Assembly (NCBI GenBank): GCA_044222225.1
Contig: JBGANR010000014.1
Span: 62,001 to 126,000, forward strand
Reading direction: 5' to 3'
Origin: JBGANR01 sp044222225
GTDB taxonomy: Bacteria > Actinomycetota > Actinomycetes > Mycobacteriales > Mycobacteriaceae
Length of the DNA: 64,000 nt
Positions within the stretch are counted from its first letter, which is position 1, and each line of letters opens with the position of its first letter. Below the pieces are notes generated by a model. The model was given only the letters and a program-made list of their open reading frames with translations, was not told the origin of the DNA and did not search any database. Shown piece by piece: positions 27,393-36,810 of the stretch. The position numbers were made by a program, and so were the translations under genes.

Positions 27393-28277
27393 CTACCGTT
27401 CGGGTACCGGCGCGGTATCGATGGGCGTGCGGGCACCGCCCCGCTGTGCGGCCGCGCCGGCGAGGACGACGAGCGCGATGCCGACAAGTTGCACGAGCGT
27501 CGGCGTCTGGCTGAGCACGAGCAGTCCGATGAGGACGCCGAAGGCCGGTTCGATGGAGAGCAGGGTGCCGAACGCGGTGTGGGTCATCCGGCGCAGTGCG
27601 AGCATCTCGAGCCCGAACGCGATGACCGGTGTGACCAGCGCGATCCCCGCGGCGGCGAGCAGCACCCACCAGGTGAGGTCGCCGCTGATCACCTGCGGCA
27701 ACCCGACCGGCGACGTGGCGACGGCGGCGATCGGAATGGTCAACGCCAGGCCGCTGATCCCTGAGAACCGGTCGCCCACGTGCTGGGTCAGCACGTTGTA
27801 CACGCCCCAGCAGACTCCCGCGAGCAACGCGAAACCGACCCCGGCCAGGTCGATGTCGCCGTGCCACGGCTCGGTCAGCAGCACGACGCCGACGAGGGCG
27901 AGCAACGGCCAGACGAGCGCCCGCCGGTGCTTGCTCGCCAGCGCCGCCACCGTGAGGGGGCCGAGGAACTCGATCGCGACGGCCGTGCCGAGCGGGATGC
28001 GTTCGACCGCGGCGAGGAAGAACGACGTCATGAATCCGGTGGCCGTGCCGAGTGCGAGCAGGGCGGGCAGATCCCGGCGGTGGATCGACCGGATGGCGGG
28101 ACGGACGATCAGCCAGAGGAAGACCGCCCCGAAACACATGCGCAGCCAGGCGGTTCCCGCCGATCCGACGTGTTCGATCACGTCCATCGAGAGCGCGTTC
28201 GAGAGCTGGACGGCCAGCATGGCCGCCACCGCCGCCGACCACGGCGGAAATCCCGCGGCCGTGTGCCTGCCGATCAC
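27393..28277 (-). CDS. EamA family transporter (RhtA-like)
   Basis: A 294-residue membrane protein with about ten helices in two EamA repeats ('GTAVAIEFLGPLTVAALASK' in the first; 'RRMTHTAFGTLLSIEPAFGV' in the second), the drug/metabolite superfamily fold. RhtA-like members export threonine, homoserine or related compounds. The GTG start at 28277 is the only good one. A 16-base perfect palindrome lies 43 bases upstream. Confidence 0.85.
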   Translation of the reverse strand: MIGRHTAAGFPPWSAAVAAMLAVQLSNALSMDVIEHVGSAGTAWLRMCFGAVFLWLIVRPAIRSIHRRDLPALLALGTATGFMTSFFLAAVERIPLGTAVAIEFLGPLTVAALASKHRRALVWPLLALVGVVLLTEPWHGDIDLAGVGFALLAGVCWGVYNVLTQHVGDRFSGISGLALTIPIAAVATSPVGLPQVISGDLTWWVLLAAAGIALVTPVIAFGLEMLALRRMTHTAFGTLLSIEPAFGVLIGLLVLSQTPTLVQLVGIALVVLAGAAAQRGGARTPIDTAPVPER

Positions 28278-28319
28278 GACGCACCGATCGATCGACGAGT
28301 CACGGGCACCTGGTCATCC

Positions 28320-28335
28320 ATATGGTGCACCATAT
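28320..28335. promoter_or_regulatory. 16-base palindrome upstream of the EamA gene
   Basis: 'ATATGGTGCACCATAT' is a perfect palindrome in the promoter region of the EamA transporter, the usual size for a GntR-, MarR- or TetR-type operator. The regulator is not adjacent. Confidence 0.5.
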
Positions 28336-28380
28336 TGCACTGGCAGGGCACTGTCTAGCAGGTGCGTGCTTCATCAAAGA

Positions 28381-28421
28381 CCTGTGGCCGTGACTCCCCC
28401 GCGGGGAGTCACGGCCACAGG
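28381..28421 (-). terminator. Perfect hairpin after gnd
   Basis: Arms 'CCTGTGGCCGTGACTCCCC' (28381-28399) and its exact complement (28403-28421) with a 3-base loop, 17 bases past the gnd stop. There is no U-tract, as is common for actinobacterial terminators. Confidence 0.8.
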
Positions 28422-28437
28422 CCGGAAAGGCCGCGGA

Positions 28438-29457
28438 TCAGGCCGGCGGCAGCTCGTGATGGCCGCCGAACTGCTTGCGCATCGCCGAGAGGATCTTGTC
28501 CTGGAACAGCGCGTTGCCGCGCGAGGAGAAGCGTCCGTAGAGCGCCGCCGAGAGCACCGGCGCCGGCGTGCCGGTGTCGATCGCCGCGTCGATGGTCCAG
28601 CGGCCCTCGCCGGAGTCGGACACCTTGCCGCTGAACTCGTCGAGGTTCGGGTCGTCGACGAACGCGGTGGCGGTGAGGTCCAGCAGCCAGGAGGCCACCA
28701 CCGAGCCGCGACGCCACGCCTCGGTGATCTCCTTGAGGTCGAGGTCGTACTGGTAGTACTCGGGGTTCTCCAGCGGCGTCTCCTCCGCGGAGCCCTCCGT
28801 GGCACCGCCGGCGCCGACGTTGGCGTGGGCCAGGATGTTCAGGCCCTCGGCGTAGGCGGTCATTGCGCCGTACTCGATGCCGTTGTGCACCATCTTGACG
28901 AAGTGCCCGGCACCCGCGGGGCCGCAGTGGATGTAGCCCTGCTCGGCCGTCGAGAGCTCGCCGTCGCGACCCGGCGTCCGCTCCACGTCACCCACACCCG
29001 GCGCGATCGACTTGAGCAGCGGATCGAGGTGCTGCACGATCTCGGTCTCGCCGCCGATCATCAGGCAGAAGCCGCGCCGCAGACCGAAGACGCCACCCGA
29101 CGTTCCGATGTCGACGTAGTGAATTCCCTTGTCCTTCAAGGACTTCGCGCGCTTGATGTCATCGTGATAGCGGCTGTTGCCGCCGTCGATGATGATGTCG
29201 CCGGGCTCCAGCAATTCGGCGATCTGGTTGACGACCCGGGTCGTGATACCCGCGGGGATCATCACCCAGACAGCGCGCGGACGCTCCAGCTTCGAGACGA
29301 AGTCTTCGAGGCTGGTCGAGCCGACCGCACCCTCGGACTCCAACTGCGCGACCGCCTCTGCCGAGGTGTCGGAAACGACGGCCGTATGACCATCCTTCAT
29401 GATGCGGCGCACGATGTTGGCGCCCATCCGGCCGAGGCCGACCATTCCGAGCTGCAT
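28438..29457 (-). CDS. gnd: 6-phosphogluconate dehydrogenase, decarboxylating (short form)
   Basis: A 339-residue enzyme of the pentose phosphate pathway oxidising 6-phosphogluconate to ribulose 5-phosphate with CO2 release. The Rossmann start 'MQLGMVGLGRMGANIVRRI', 'IIIDGGNSRYHDDIKRA', 'DIGTSGGVFGL' and 'GHFVKMVHNGIEYGAM' (catalytic Lys and substrate-binding His/Asn) are all present. The length fits the GndA/YqeC short class, often NAD-linked. A perfect hairpin ends the gene. The 259 bases upstream show no further gene. Confidence 0.93.
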   Translation of the reverse strand: MQLGMVGLGRMGANIVRRIMKDGHTAVVSDTSAEAVAQLESEGAVGSTSLEDFVSKLERPRAVWVMIPAGITTRVVNQIAELLEPGDIIIDGGNSRYHDDIKRAKSLKDKGIHYVDIGTSGGVFGLRRGFCLMIGGETEIVQHLDPLLKSIAPGVGDVERTPGRDGELSTAEQGYIHCGPAGAGHFVKMVHNGIEYGAMTAYAEGLNILAHANVGAGGATEGSAEETPLENPEYYQYDLDLKEITEAWRRGSVVASWLLDLTATAFVDDPNLDEFSGKVSDSGEGRWTIDAAIDTGTPAPVLSAALYGRFSSRGNALFQDKILSAMRKQFGGHHELPPA

Positions 29458-29716
29458 GATTCTCCTTGGGGGTTCCCTGTGGCGGTCGGGTTGTTTCGAG
29501 CGCGGCTTATCACGTCAGCGCTGCGGTGCACCTATCTCTACCAGGGCGAGTGTGGCTATGCAGCCGGAAGCCGGGAATTCACCAAGTCCGTCGTCGAGGG
29601 GTGCTGGACGGCCGTCGTCGATACCAGAACCACTGATATCCGACGATCGGGTTCGAGTGTGCATATGCTCGTTCTGTCGGGGAGGAATCATGCGTGATCC
29701 GGTGCGCTGCTATTCG

Positions 29717-30206
29717 TCACCGCTCGCCGAGCCGCCGGAGCCGATCGCCGAGATACCGCTTCTCGGCGACGTTGATCGTCGCCGAGATCGCCCGGCGATA
29801 GGCGGCCGCCGCCTCGGCGGTGCGTCCGGCGCGCTCGAGGAGATGCGCGCGGACCGCCTCGAGCCGCGGCAGAGTCGGGTGATCGCGGGCGAGGTCGGCC
29901 AATGCCGCCAGGGCGTCGGCGTCGCCGAAGACCATCGACTGCGCGGCGATCCGGTTGAGCGTGATCGTCGGATTCCGGCCGCCGGTCTGTAGCTCGAGGA
30001 CTGTGTAGAGGGCGTGGATCTCGTTCCAGTCGGTCGACGCGGTGTCCGGCGCGGACGCGTGCAGCCCTGCGATGCAGGCCTGCAGCAGATACGGCCCGGG
30101 CGTCGCGCCCGGCGTCACCGCGTCGAGCAGCGCGAGCCCCTCGTCGACGAACGGCCGATGCCACCGCGTCCGGTCCTGCTCGTCGAGCGGGACGAGCCGG
30201 CCTAGC
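29717..30206 (-). pseudogene. ECF42-like sigma factor, 3' fragment (split by IS481)
   Basis: The minus-strand frame from the IS edge to 29717 encodes the C-terminal extension of an ECF42-type sigma factor: 'RLVPLDEQDRTRWHRPFVDE', 'PGPYLLQACIAGLHAS', 'GGRNPTITLNRIAAQSM' and 'LPRLEAVRAHLLERAGRTAE', a helical TPR-like region typical of this group. Removing the IS and one copy of CCTAGC joins it in frame with the 5' fragment at 31284-32011 ('ARVGPLGRLVPLDEQ'). Confidence 0.85.
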
Positions 30207-31218
30207 TGTTCTTCCCACGGACGTTGTGGACGCGGTCGATGGGTGAGAGGCCTCCGATGCCGGTGTGGGGGCGATGGTGGTTGTAGTGGTGTAGCCAGGC
30301 GTTGTAGGTCTCGGCGCGGGCTGCGTCTGAGAGGTAGTGCCGGGCGTAGGCCCATTCGTCGGCGAGGGTGCGGTGGAACCGTTCGATCTTCCCGTTCGTC
30401 TGCGGCCGGTAGGGGCGCGTGTACGTGTGCTTCACCTGTGGGCCGAGCGCGTCGTTGAACGCCTTGGACCGGTAGCAGGAACCGTTGTCGGTCATCACGC
30501 GCTCGACGGTGATCCCGTGCTCGGCGAAGAACGCGTGCGCGCGGGTCCAGAAACCGGTGGCGGTCTCTTGACGTTCGTCGTCGAGGATCTCCGAGTACAC
30601 CAGGCGGGCGTTGTCATCGATCGCCGAATGCAGGAACGAGTAGCCGACTCCTGCCTTCCTTTTCCTGTTGCCGGCCGAGCGGCCGAGAGTGCGGTGCCCG
30701 CCGCCGTCGGGGATACGGCCGAGTTTCTTCACGTCGACGTGCACCAGCTCGCCCGGGGTCTGGCGCTCGTAGCGGACGGGTTTGGGCTTGCGTATCCGGA
30801 TTCCGGTGCCCTTATCGACCTGCGCCAGCAGCGGGGCGCCATACCGGGTGAGGACCTTCGAGACGGTGGACTGCGGTAGATGCAGGTGGTAGGCGATCCG
30901 GTGCGCGCCCCATCGACGATTGATGCGCAACCCGATGATGCGTTTCTCGGTGCGGGGGTCGATCCGTGACGGGGACGACAGCGGCCGGGACGAACGATCC
31001 TGCATCGCCGCGCGACCACCGGCGCGATAACGGGCGACCCACTTGGAGACCGTGCCACGTGAGAGGTGGAAACGTTCAGCGACCCGAGCCTGCTTCCACC
31101 CGTCGTTGATGACCAGCAACGCGATCTTGACCCGCCCTTCGACGGTGAGCGCGGCACGAGCATGGGTAACGTACGACATGAGGACCTCCGTGGATCGAGT
31201 GAGTGTGGTAACCCACAT
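30202..31218 (-). CDS. IS481-family transposase
   Basis: A 338-residue DDE transposase. The N-terminal HTH ('KQARVAERFHLSRGTVSKWV') is followed by an rve integrase core with 'LVHVDVKKLG', 'MTDNGSCYRSKAFNDALG' and 'QTNGKIERFHRTLADEWAYA' (DDE residues), ending in 'NHHRPHTGIGGLSPIDRV'. The frame is intact. Its stop TAG at 30202-30204 lies outside the element, in the duplicated target CCTAGC: the coding frame runs through the inverted repeat and uses the CTAG of the insertion site to stop. Confidence 0.93.
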   Translation of the reverse strand: MWVTTLTRSTEVLMSYVTHARAALTVEGRVKIALLVINDGWKQARVAERFHLSRGTVSKWVARYRAGGRAAMQDRSSRPLSSPSRIDPRTEKRIIGLRINRRWGAHRIAYHLHLPQSTVSKVLTRYGAPLLAQVDKGTGIRIRKPKPVRYERQTPGELVHVDVKKLGRIPDGGGHRTLGRSAGNRKRKAGVGYSFLHSAIDDNARLVYSEILDDERQETATGFWTRAHAFFAEHGITVERVMTDNGSCYRSKAFNDALGPQVKHTYTRPYRPQTNGKIERFHRTLADEWAYARHYLSDAARAETYNAWLHHYNHHRPHTGIGGLSPIDRVHNVRGKNS

Positions 31219-31283
31219 CGATACCGGAGGTCCTCACCTCATTCCGCCACGCCACGCTGCTCACAACGTCCGTGGGAAGAACA
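30207..31283 (-). mobile_element. Intact IS481-family insertion sequence, 1077 bases
   Basis: Terminal inverted repeats of 22 bases begin 'TGTTCTTCCCACGGACGTTG' at 30207-30228 and match exactly, inverted, at 31262-31283. The 6-base duplications CCTAGC lie at 30201-30206 and 31284-31289, fitting the NCTAGN target preference known for IS481. It interrupts an ECF sigma factor gene. Intact ends and exact duplication suggest a recent insertion. Confidence 0.95.
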
Positions 31284-32011
31284 CCTAGCGGCCCGACCCG
31301 CGCCGGATGCCGCGCCTCGGTGAGCAGCATGAGCGCAAGCAGCCCCGCGACCTCGGTGGACTCCGGCGTCGCCTCCCGCAGCAGCCGGGCGAGCCGGATG
31401 GCCTCGGCGGCCAGGTCGGCGTCGGTCGCCGGCTCGCCCGCCGCGGTGTGGTGGGCCTCGGTGAACATGAGGTAGAGCACGTCGAGCACCGCCGCCAGAC
31501 GTTCGACGGCGTGCTCGGGAGCGGGGAAGGCGCGGCCGTGCTCGCTCAGCCGGCGTTTGGCGCGGGTGATCCGCTGCGCGATGGTCGCCTCCGGCACCTG
31601 GTAGGCACCGGCGATCTGGCGCGTCGTCAGCCCGGCGACCGCGCGCAGCGTCAACGCCACCTGGCCCGACCGGGGCAGCTCGGGGTGGCAGCACAGTCGG
31701 AGCAGAAGCAGCGCGTCGTCGCCGGCCGCGGTGGCCGCCGCGAGCGGGGCGTCGAGCAGTGCCGCCCGGGCCTCGCGTTCGCGCCGGCGCGAATCGGCGC
31801 GGATCCGATCGATGTAGCGACGCCGGGCGGCCGTCACCAGCCATGCCTGCAGATCGTCGGGCGGCTGCCGCAGCCGCTGCGCCTCCAGCAGCGCGTCTTG
31901 CACCGCGTCCTCGCAGAGCTGGAACTGGTCGCCGCCGTAGGTGCGCAGCAGCCGGGCCAGGGTGTGACGGGCGTGGTCGCGCCAGGCGACCTCGCCCGAG
32001 CGCGTCGTCAA
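31284..32011 (-). pseudogene. ECF42-like sigma factor, 5' fragment (split by IS481)
   Basis: Starts at a TTG (32011) overlapping the stop of the YCII gene. Sigma region 2 ('LCEDAVQDALLEAQRL', 'DDLQAWLVTAARRRYIDRIR') and region 4 ('LTLRAVAGLTTRQIAGAYQV', 'ATIAQRITRAKRRLSEHGRA') are intact, followed by the start of the extension ('VLYLMFTEAHHTAAGEP'). A truncated product with both DNA-binding regions but no C-terminal domain could still be made; in this group the extension matters for activity, so function is doubtful. Confidence 0.88.
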
Positions 32012-32376
32012 TCCTGGCCCAGGTCCGAGAACACCACCGGCCGGATCTCGACGGCCAGGCCGGGGATGTGGACGTCCGGAATCTGCATGGCCAGCTCGAC
32101 GACGCGGGCCTCGTCGTCGACGTCGACGAGGTAGAAGCCGCCGAGGAACTCCTTGGCCTCGACGAACGGTCCGTCGGTGATCTCGGGCCGCCCGGACGTG
32201 CCGCGCACCACCTTCGAACGGCTCGGGTCGGCGCACGCCTGGGTGCTGATGAGCTCGCCGGACTCCTTGGTCGCCGCCATGAACGCGGCATGGCCGTCGC
32301 CGATCGCCTTCTGCTGCTCCTCGGTGAGCTGCTCCAGAACGCTCGGATCGACGTGCATCGCGATGAGGTATTTCAC
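32008..32376 (-). CDS. YCII-related DGPF domain protein
   Basis: A 122-residue protein with the DGPF motif in 'PEITDGPFVEAKEFLGGFYL'. Such proteins are the standard genetic partners of ECF42 sigma factors; their biochemical role is unknown. The GTG at 32376 has 'GAAGAGGAGAAG' just upstream. Its stop overlaps the sigma start, so the pair was one operon before the IS insertion. Confidence 0.88.
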   Translation of the reverse strand: MKYLIAMHVDPSVLEQLTEEQQKAIGDGHAAFMAATKESGELISTQACADPSRSKVVRGTSGRPEITDGPFVEAKEFLGGFYLVDVDDEARVVELAMQIPDVHIPGLAVEIRPVVFSDLGQD

Positions 32377-32480
32377 GGTCTTCTCCTCTTCAGGTCGCCG
32401 CCCGGGCGGGCGGTCACCTGTCGGTCGTCGCCGAGCGCGGGGATTCGACACTCGCCTCGCATCTTTCTCGTACGGCGTCG

Positions 32481-33782
32481 CTACGCGGGACGATGCACCG
32501 AGCCGGCGAGGGCCTCGGCGACGATGCGGGGGACGGCGTCGGGACCCGGTGAGCGGCGGATCGCCGCCCCGACGGTCGCGGCGCGCCGCCGGTGCCGACC
32601 GTCGTGGAGCACCGTACGCACCGCGTCGCGCACCCGGGCCGGCGTCGGGGTGCCGGTGCGCAGGTCGACGCCTGTGCCCGACCAGGCGATCCGCGCGCTG
32701 ACCTCGACCTTGTCCTCGGTGCGCCCCGCCACGACGATGGGCACCCCGTGCTCGAGCGCGTAGTGCACGCCGCCGTACCCGCCGTTGGTGACGTAGACGT
32801 CGGTGAGCGGCAGCAGCCGATCGTAGGGCAGGAAGCTCGCCGCCCGGACGTTGGCCGGCAGGTCGCGGGGCAGGCTGTCGAGGGGACGTCCGCCGGTGCT
32901 GACCACGACGACGACGTCCTCCTCCGCGAGACCGCGCACGGTGGGCTCGATCAGCTGCCAATCGACGTTCGCCACCGTGCCCTGGGTGACGTGCACCACC
33001 CGGCGACCGGCGGTGAGATCGCCCCACCAGGAGGGCAACGGCGTCGACGATGGCTGCGAGCGGGAGACCGGCCCGACGAAGTGCACGGTGTCGGGCAGGC
33101 CGGGGCGCGGGTACTCGAACTCGGGCACGGTGAACTGGACGAGTCGATCGGCACCGGCCGGCCAGTCGAGGAAGAACCGCGGCAGCGGACGTCCGGTCTC
33201 GGCGCGGGCGACGGTGTCGGCGAACCGTTGGACGGGAGCGAAGACGTGCTTCTCGGCGCCGACCGTCAGCAGGGCGTTGCGCAGCCGGCCGAGCGCGCCG
33301 GGCCGCGGTGGGATGCCGAGGCCGAACGGTGCGACGTCCGGATGCTTGAGCGCCAACGGCACGATGCCGAGGTTGACGATCAGCGGTCGCTCGGCGCGCG
33401 GCAGCCCGGTGAGCACGGCCGCCGCCGCGAACATCGACTCGGCCAATAGGGCGTCCGTCGGCTCGGCGGCGATCGCCGCGCGTACGGCCCGCAGCTGGGC
33501 CGGCACCGGCCGCAGGAAGATCTCGATCATGTCGTAGCGGATGCCCGCCGGACCGCGTAGGCCGCGACGGCCGGGGAAGGCGGCGTCGACGTCGCGGTCG
33601 TCGAAGTCGGCCTCGGCGGGCAGCGGCAGAAAGTCCGCGCCCGTGGCGACGACGTCCTCGCGGTAGCGCTCGCCGGTGAGGAAGCGGACGCGATCGCCGG
33701 CGGCGAGCAGCGATCGGGCCACCGCCAGCAGCGGGGTGACGTGGCCGCGGACAGGCGTGGCGGCCAGGAGAACGGAGGTCAT
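32481..33782 (-). CDS. Glycosyltransferase, GT1/MGT type
   Basis: A 433-residue GT-B fold enzyme. The N-terminus 'PVRGHVTPLLAVARSLLAAG' binds acceptor; the C-terminal half has 'VVHVTQGTVANVDWQ', 'SFLPYDRLLPLTDVYVTNGG' and 'GGVHYALEHGVPIVVAGRTE', the nucleotide-sugar site. Members glycosylate macrolides, phenolics or lipids. It is divergent from a TetR gene, with an inverted repeat in the promoter, suggesting drug- or ligand-induced expression. Confidence 0.88.
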   Translation of the reverse strand: MTSVLLAATPVRGHVTPLLAVARSLLAAGDRVRFLTGERYREDVVATGADFLPLPAEADFDDRDVDAAFPGRRGLRGPAGIRYDMIEIFLRPVPAQLRAVRAAIAAEPTDALLAESMFAAAAVLTGLPRAERPLIVNLGIVPLALKHPDVAPFGLGIPPRPGALGRLRNALLTVGAEKHVFAPVQRFADTVARAETGRPLPRFFLDWPAGADRLVQFTVPEFEYPRPGLPDTVHFVGPVSRSQPSSTPLPSWWGDLTAGRRVVHVTQGTVANVDWQLIEPTVRGLAEEDVVVVVSTGGRPLDSLPRDLPANVRAASFLPYDRLLPLTDVYVTNGGYGGVHYALEHGVPIVVAGRTEDKVEVSARIAWSGTGVDLRTGTPTPARVRDAVRTVLHDGRHRRRAATVGAAIRRSPGPDAVPRIVAEALAGSVHRPA

Positions 33783-33836
33783 GGGCGGTCCTTCGGCGGT
33801 CGGTGGACTATCGTCTGCTACACAGTCGAAGTATTA

Positions 33837-33855
33837 ACCACCCTGTAGAGGTGGT
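33837..33855. promoter_or_regulatory. Inverted repeat between glycosyltransferase and TetR genes
   Basis: ACCACC and GGTGGT, perfect 6-base arms with a 7-base spacer, in the divergent promoter region. Likely operator of the adjacent TetR protein. Confidence 0.55.
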
Positions 33856-33873
33856 CAATAGAGAAGGGTGGCG

Positions 33874-34500
33874 ATGGTGCGCAGGTACCGCTCCGAGCTT
33901 CGGGCCGAGCAGGCGGCGGCCACCCGCCGGCGGGTACTCGACGCAGCCGCCGCCTGTTTCATCGAGAACGGCTATCACGGCACCTCGCTCGCCGACATCG
34001 CGGCGCGCGCCGGAGTCTCACCGGAGACCGTCAAGGCCGGCGGACCGAAACGCGACCTTCTGCTGGGTGCCTTCGAGCAGGCGTTCGCCGGCGCGGAGGG
34101 CGACGAGTTGATCGCCGACGGTGACGCCGCCCGGGCGATCGAGGAGATCACCGACCCGCGGGTGCTGCTCGCGGCCGTCGTCGACCATGTCGCCGCCGCC
34201 AACGCGCGCACCAGTGTGTTGTGGACGGAGTTCCTCGCCGCCGCCAACGCCGACGAGATGGTCGGACGCGCCCTCGCCGACCTGCTGGTCCGTCGCCGGG
34301 CGGACTACCGGCGCGTCGTCGCCGTGCTCACCGACCGCGGCGTGGCGGCCCCGCCGGCGGATCCCGATGCCGCGGCGGCGGCGCTGTCGTTCCTCTGGTC
34401 GCCGGAGAGCCACCAGCAGCTCGTTCTGCAGGGCGGCTGGAGCATGCGGCGCTATCGGGACTGGCTGGCGACGGCCGCGCGGCACGGGCTCGGCGTCTGA
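33874..34500 (+). CDS. TetR family regulator
   Basis: A 208-residue regulator. The HTH is 'TSLADIAARAGVSPETVKAG' at about residues 38-57, within a typical TetR N-terminal domain ('TRRRVLDAAAACFIENGYHG'). The ATG at 33874 follows 'GAGAAGGG'; a GTG at 33868 overlaps that site. It likely represses the divergent glycosyltransferase. A strong hairpin follows its stop. Confidence 0.87.
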   Translation: MVRRYRSELRAEQAAATRRRVLDAAAACFIENGYHGTSLADIAARAGVSPETVKAGGPKRDLLLGAFEQAFAGAEGDELIADGDAARAIEEITDPRVLLAAVVDHVAAANARTSVLWTEFLAAANADEMVGRALADLLVRRRADYRRVVAVLTDRGVAAPPADPDAAAAALSFLWSPESHQQLVLQGGWSMRRYRDWLATAARHGLGV

Positions 34501-34513
34501 GCACCCCAAACCG

Positions 34514-34564
34514 CAGAAATTCGGGGGTCCAGCCTCGTATAGCGGCTGGACCCCCGGATTTCTG
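34514..34564. terminator. Bidirectional terminator hairpin
   Basis: Arms of 21 bases ('CAGAAATTCGGGGGTCCAGCC' minus its last base quoted here as CAGAAATTCGGGGGTCCAGC) at 34514-34534 and 34544-34564 pair with one mismatch. It lies just past the TetR stop and just past the fructosamine-kinase remnant on the other strand. Confidence 0.85.
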
Positions 34565-34582
34565 CAGTTGCGGGAGCCGGCG

Positions 34583-34653
34583 TCAGAGATAGGCCCGGGC
34601 CAGCCGTAACGCCGCCCCGACGTAGCCGCCGCGGAACAGGTGGGCGTGCATGA
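34583..34653 (-). pseudogene. Fructosamine kinase 3'-end remnant
   Basis: The minus strand encodes 'HAHLFRGGYVGAALRLARAY' plus Leu and stop, identical in protein to the C-terminus of the kinase gene at 44094-44882, with several silent changes. Everything upstream is replaced by CRISPR array. Confidence 0.85.
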
Positions 34654-34668
34654 CGCTCGCCGGCGAAG

Positions 34669-36770
34669 GGACCACCCCCGCATTCGCGGAGAGCACACAC
34701 GACGCGCCGGCGTCACCGAGGACGTGATCGGACCACCCCCGCATTCGCGGAGAGCACCGGGCCAGGGCCTGGTCCAGACGCAGCTGCGCCGGACCACCCC
34801 CGCATTCGCGGAGAGCACTACTCGCCAGGGATGCCAGGTTATAGCCGAGGAGGACCACCCCCGCATTCGCGGAGAGCACAAGTGCCGGCCGGGACGTCGA
34901 TGGTGACCGAGGGGACCACCCCCGCATTCGCGGAGAGCACACGCTCACCGCCAGCCCGGCCATCAGCATCACGGGACCACCCCCGCATTCGCGGAGAGCA
35001 CCCCGACCCGATCCAGGGCTTCTCCGAGAAGTGGGGACCACCCCCGCATTCGCGGAGAGCACGCGCCTACAGCGGGCGACCAGATCCGGCGCGCGGGACC
35101 ACCCCGCATTCGCGGAGAGCACATGACGGGGCGCCGGGTCGCGCTGGCCGCCGCGGGACCACCCCCGCATTCGCGGAGAGCACAGCTGGCCGGCTCTGCG
35201 CAAGATCCGCCTGCGGGGACCACCCCCGCATTCGCGGAGAGCACTTGCGGATCATCGTGCACAGCGGCTCGTACGTGGGACCACCCCCGCATTCGCGGAG
35301 AGCACGCGCACCACGTCCAGGACGTGTATGAGTTCGAGGGACCACCCCCGCATTCGCGGAGAGCACAACGTGGCGACGTCGGCCGCGGGGATCGGGGCGG
35401 GACCACCCCCGCATTCGCGGAGAGCACCATTCCTCACCCGCCGCCATCGATGGGAGCGGGGGACCACCCCCGCATTCGCGGAGAGCACCGCACGAGCGCG
35501 AGCGCCGCGACGGCCGTCCTGGGACCACCCCCCGCATTCGCGGAGAGCACGGGATAGGTGGACATCGTCTTTGTCCCGATGAGGGACCACCCCCGCATTC
35601 GCGGAGAGCACTCGCCGCCGCGTCGTCCGGTCTCTCTCGGGATCGGACCACCCCCGCATTCGCGGAGAGCACCCGTACATGCTCGGCGCGCCCGGGCACG
35701 GGCACGGACCACCCCCGCATTCGCGGAGAGCACGAGACTTCGGTGACCGTGCCCGCCGTGCCGTACGGACCACCCCCGCATTCGCGGAGAGCACGCCGCC
35801 GTCTGTGACGCGGACGCATCCGCGGCCGGACCACCCCCGCATTCGCGGAGAGCACGCCGGGGTTGTCGCGGTAGTGGCGCGGAAGTACGGACCACCCCCG
35901 CATTCGCGGAGAGCACCCAGAGGCGTAGCCCTCGACGGCGGGCCAGATCGGACCACCCCCGCATTCGTGGAGAGCACCAGTAGGCGGCCGCGCAGCGCGC
36001 CGCCCACCAGGGACCACCCCCGCATTCGCGGAGAGCACGCGCCGAAGCGGATCATGCCGGCGGCGAGCTTGGGACCACCCCCGCATTCGCGGAGAGCACT
36101 GGATCCTCGGCAAGCTGCACCCCGACCGCAAGGGACCACCCCCGCATTCGCGGAGAGCACCCACCGGGATCGTCGACCACGATGTTCTTCTCGGGACCAC
36201 CCCCGCATTCGCGGAGAGCACGTCATCCTGGGCGGCGATGCGGACGTCGACCAGGGACCACCCCCGCATTCGCGGAGAGCACCCGTGGGATGTGTTCGCG
36301 GCCGCGGTGAGGAAGGGACCACCCCCGCATTCGCGGAGAGCACCGCGTCATCGGCGACCGACAGAAGGATGACGAGGGACCACCCCCGCATTCGCGGAGA
36401 GCACAACCGAGCGCTGACGAACTGGCTGATGCGTGGAGGACCACCCCCGCATTCGCGGAGAGCACCGTCCAGTAGCCGAGGTCGCCGACGAGGACGACGG
36501 ACCACCCCTGCATTCGCGGAGAGCACCTGGCGTGCGGTCACACGTGGGCGCCGGAGTTCGGACCACCCCCGCATTCGCGGAGAGCACCTGGCGTGCGGTC
36601 ACACGTGGGCGCCGGAGTTCGGACCACCCCCGCATTCGCGGAGAGCACCGTCCAGTAGCCGAGGTCGCCGACGAGGACGACGGACCACCCCCGCATTCGC
36701 GGAGAGCACCTGGCGTGCGGTCACACGTGGGCGCCGGAGTTCGGACCACCCCCGCATTCGCGGAGAGCAC
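34669..36770 (-). CRISPR. CRISPR array, 35 repeats and 34 spacers, type I-E style repeat
   Basis: A 28-base repeat beginning GGACCACC and ending GAGAGCAC on the plus strand, with 33-base spacers (61-base period). On the minus strand it reads GTGCTCTCCGC...GGTCC, close to actinobacterial type I-E repeats, with a stem (CTCCGC/GCGGGG) and GAAT loop suited to Cas6e. Transcription is therefore predicted leftward. Variants: a one-base-short repeat at 35096, a one-base-long repeat at 35522, G-to-T at 35950, C-to-T at 36499. Two spacers recur near the cas3 end: 36466 = 36649, and 36527 = 36588 = 36710. Only 40 bases separate the last repeat from the cas3 stop, with no AT-rich leader. Confidence 0.98.
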
Positions 36771-36810
36771 ACTTCGTGACCAGGCACGACAGGGCGAGCA
36801 TCGCTGATTT

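Larger units (their letters stand above)
34505..34653. repeat. Left copy of the duplication flanking the CRISPR-Cas island
   Basis: This stretch aligns, with about 15% differences, to 44011-44165: a terminator hairpin followed by the last 23 codons of a fructosamine kinase gene. The CRISPR array starts 16 bases after it. It marks the left junction of the island. Confidence 0.8.

Noticed and set aside
34656..34668. CRISPR leader at the left end of the array
   Set aside because: Repeat orientation predicts transcription toward this end, and only a few bases separate the array from the kinase remnant.
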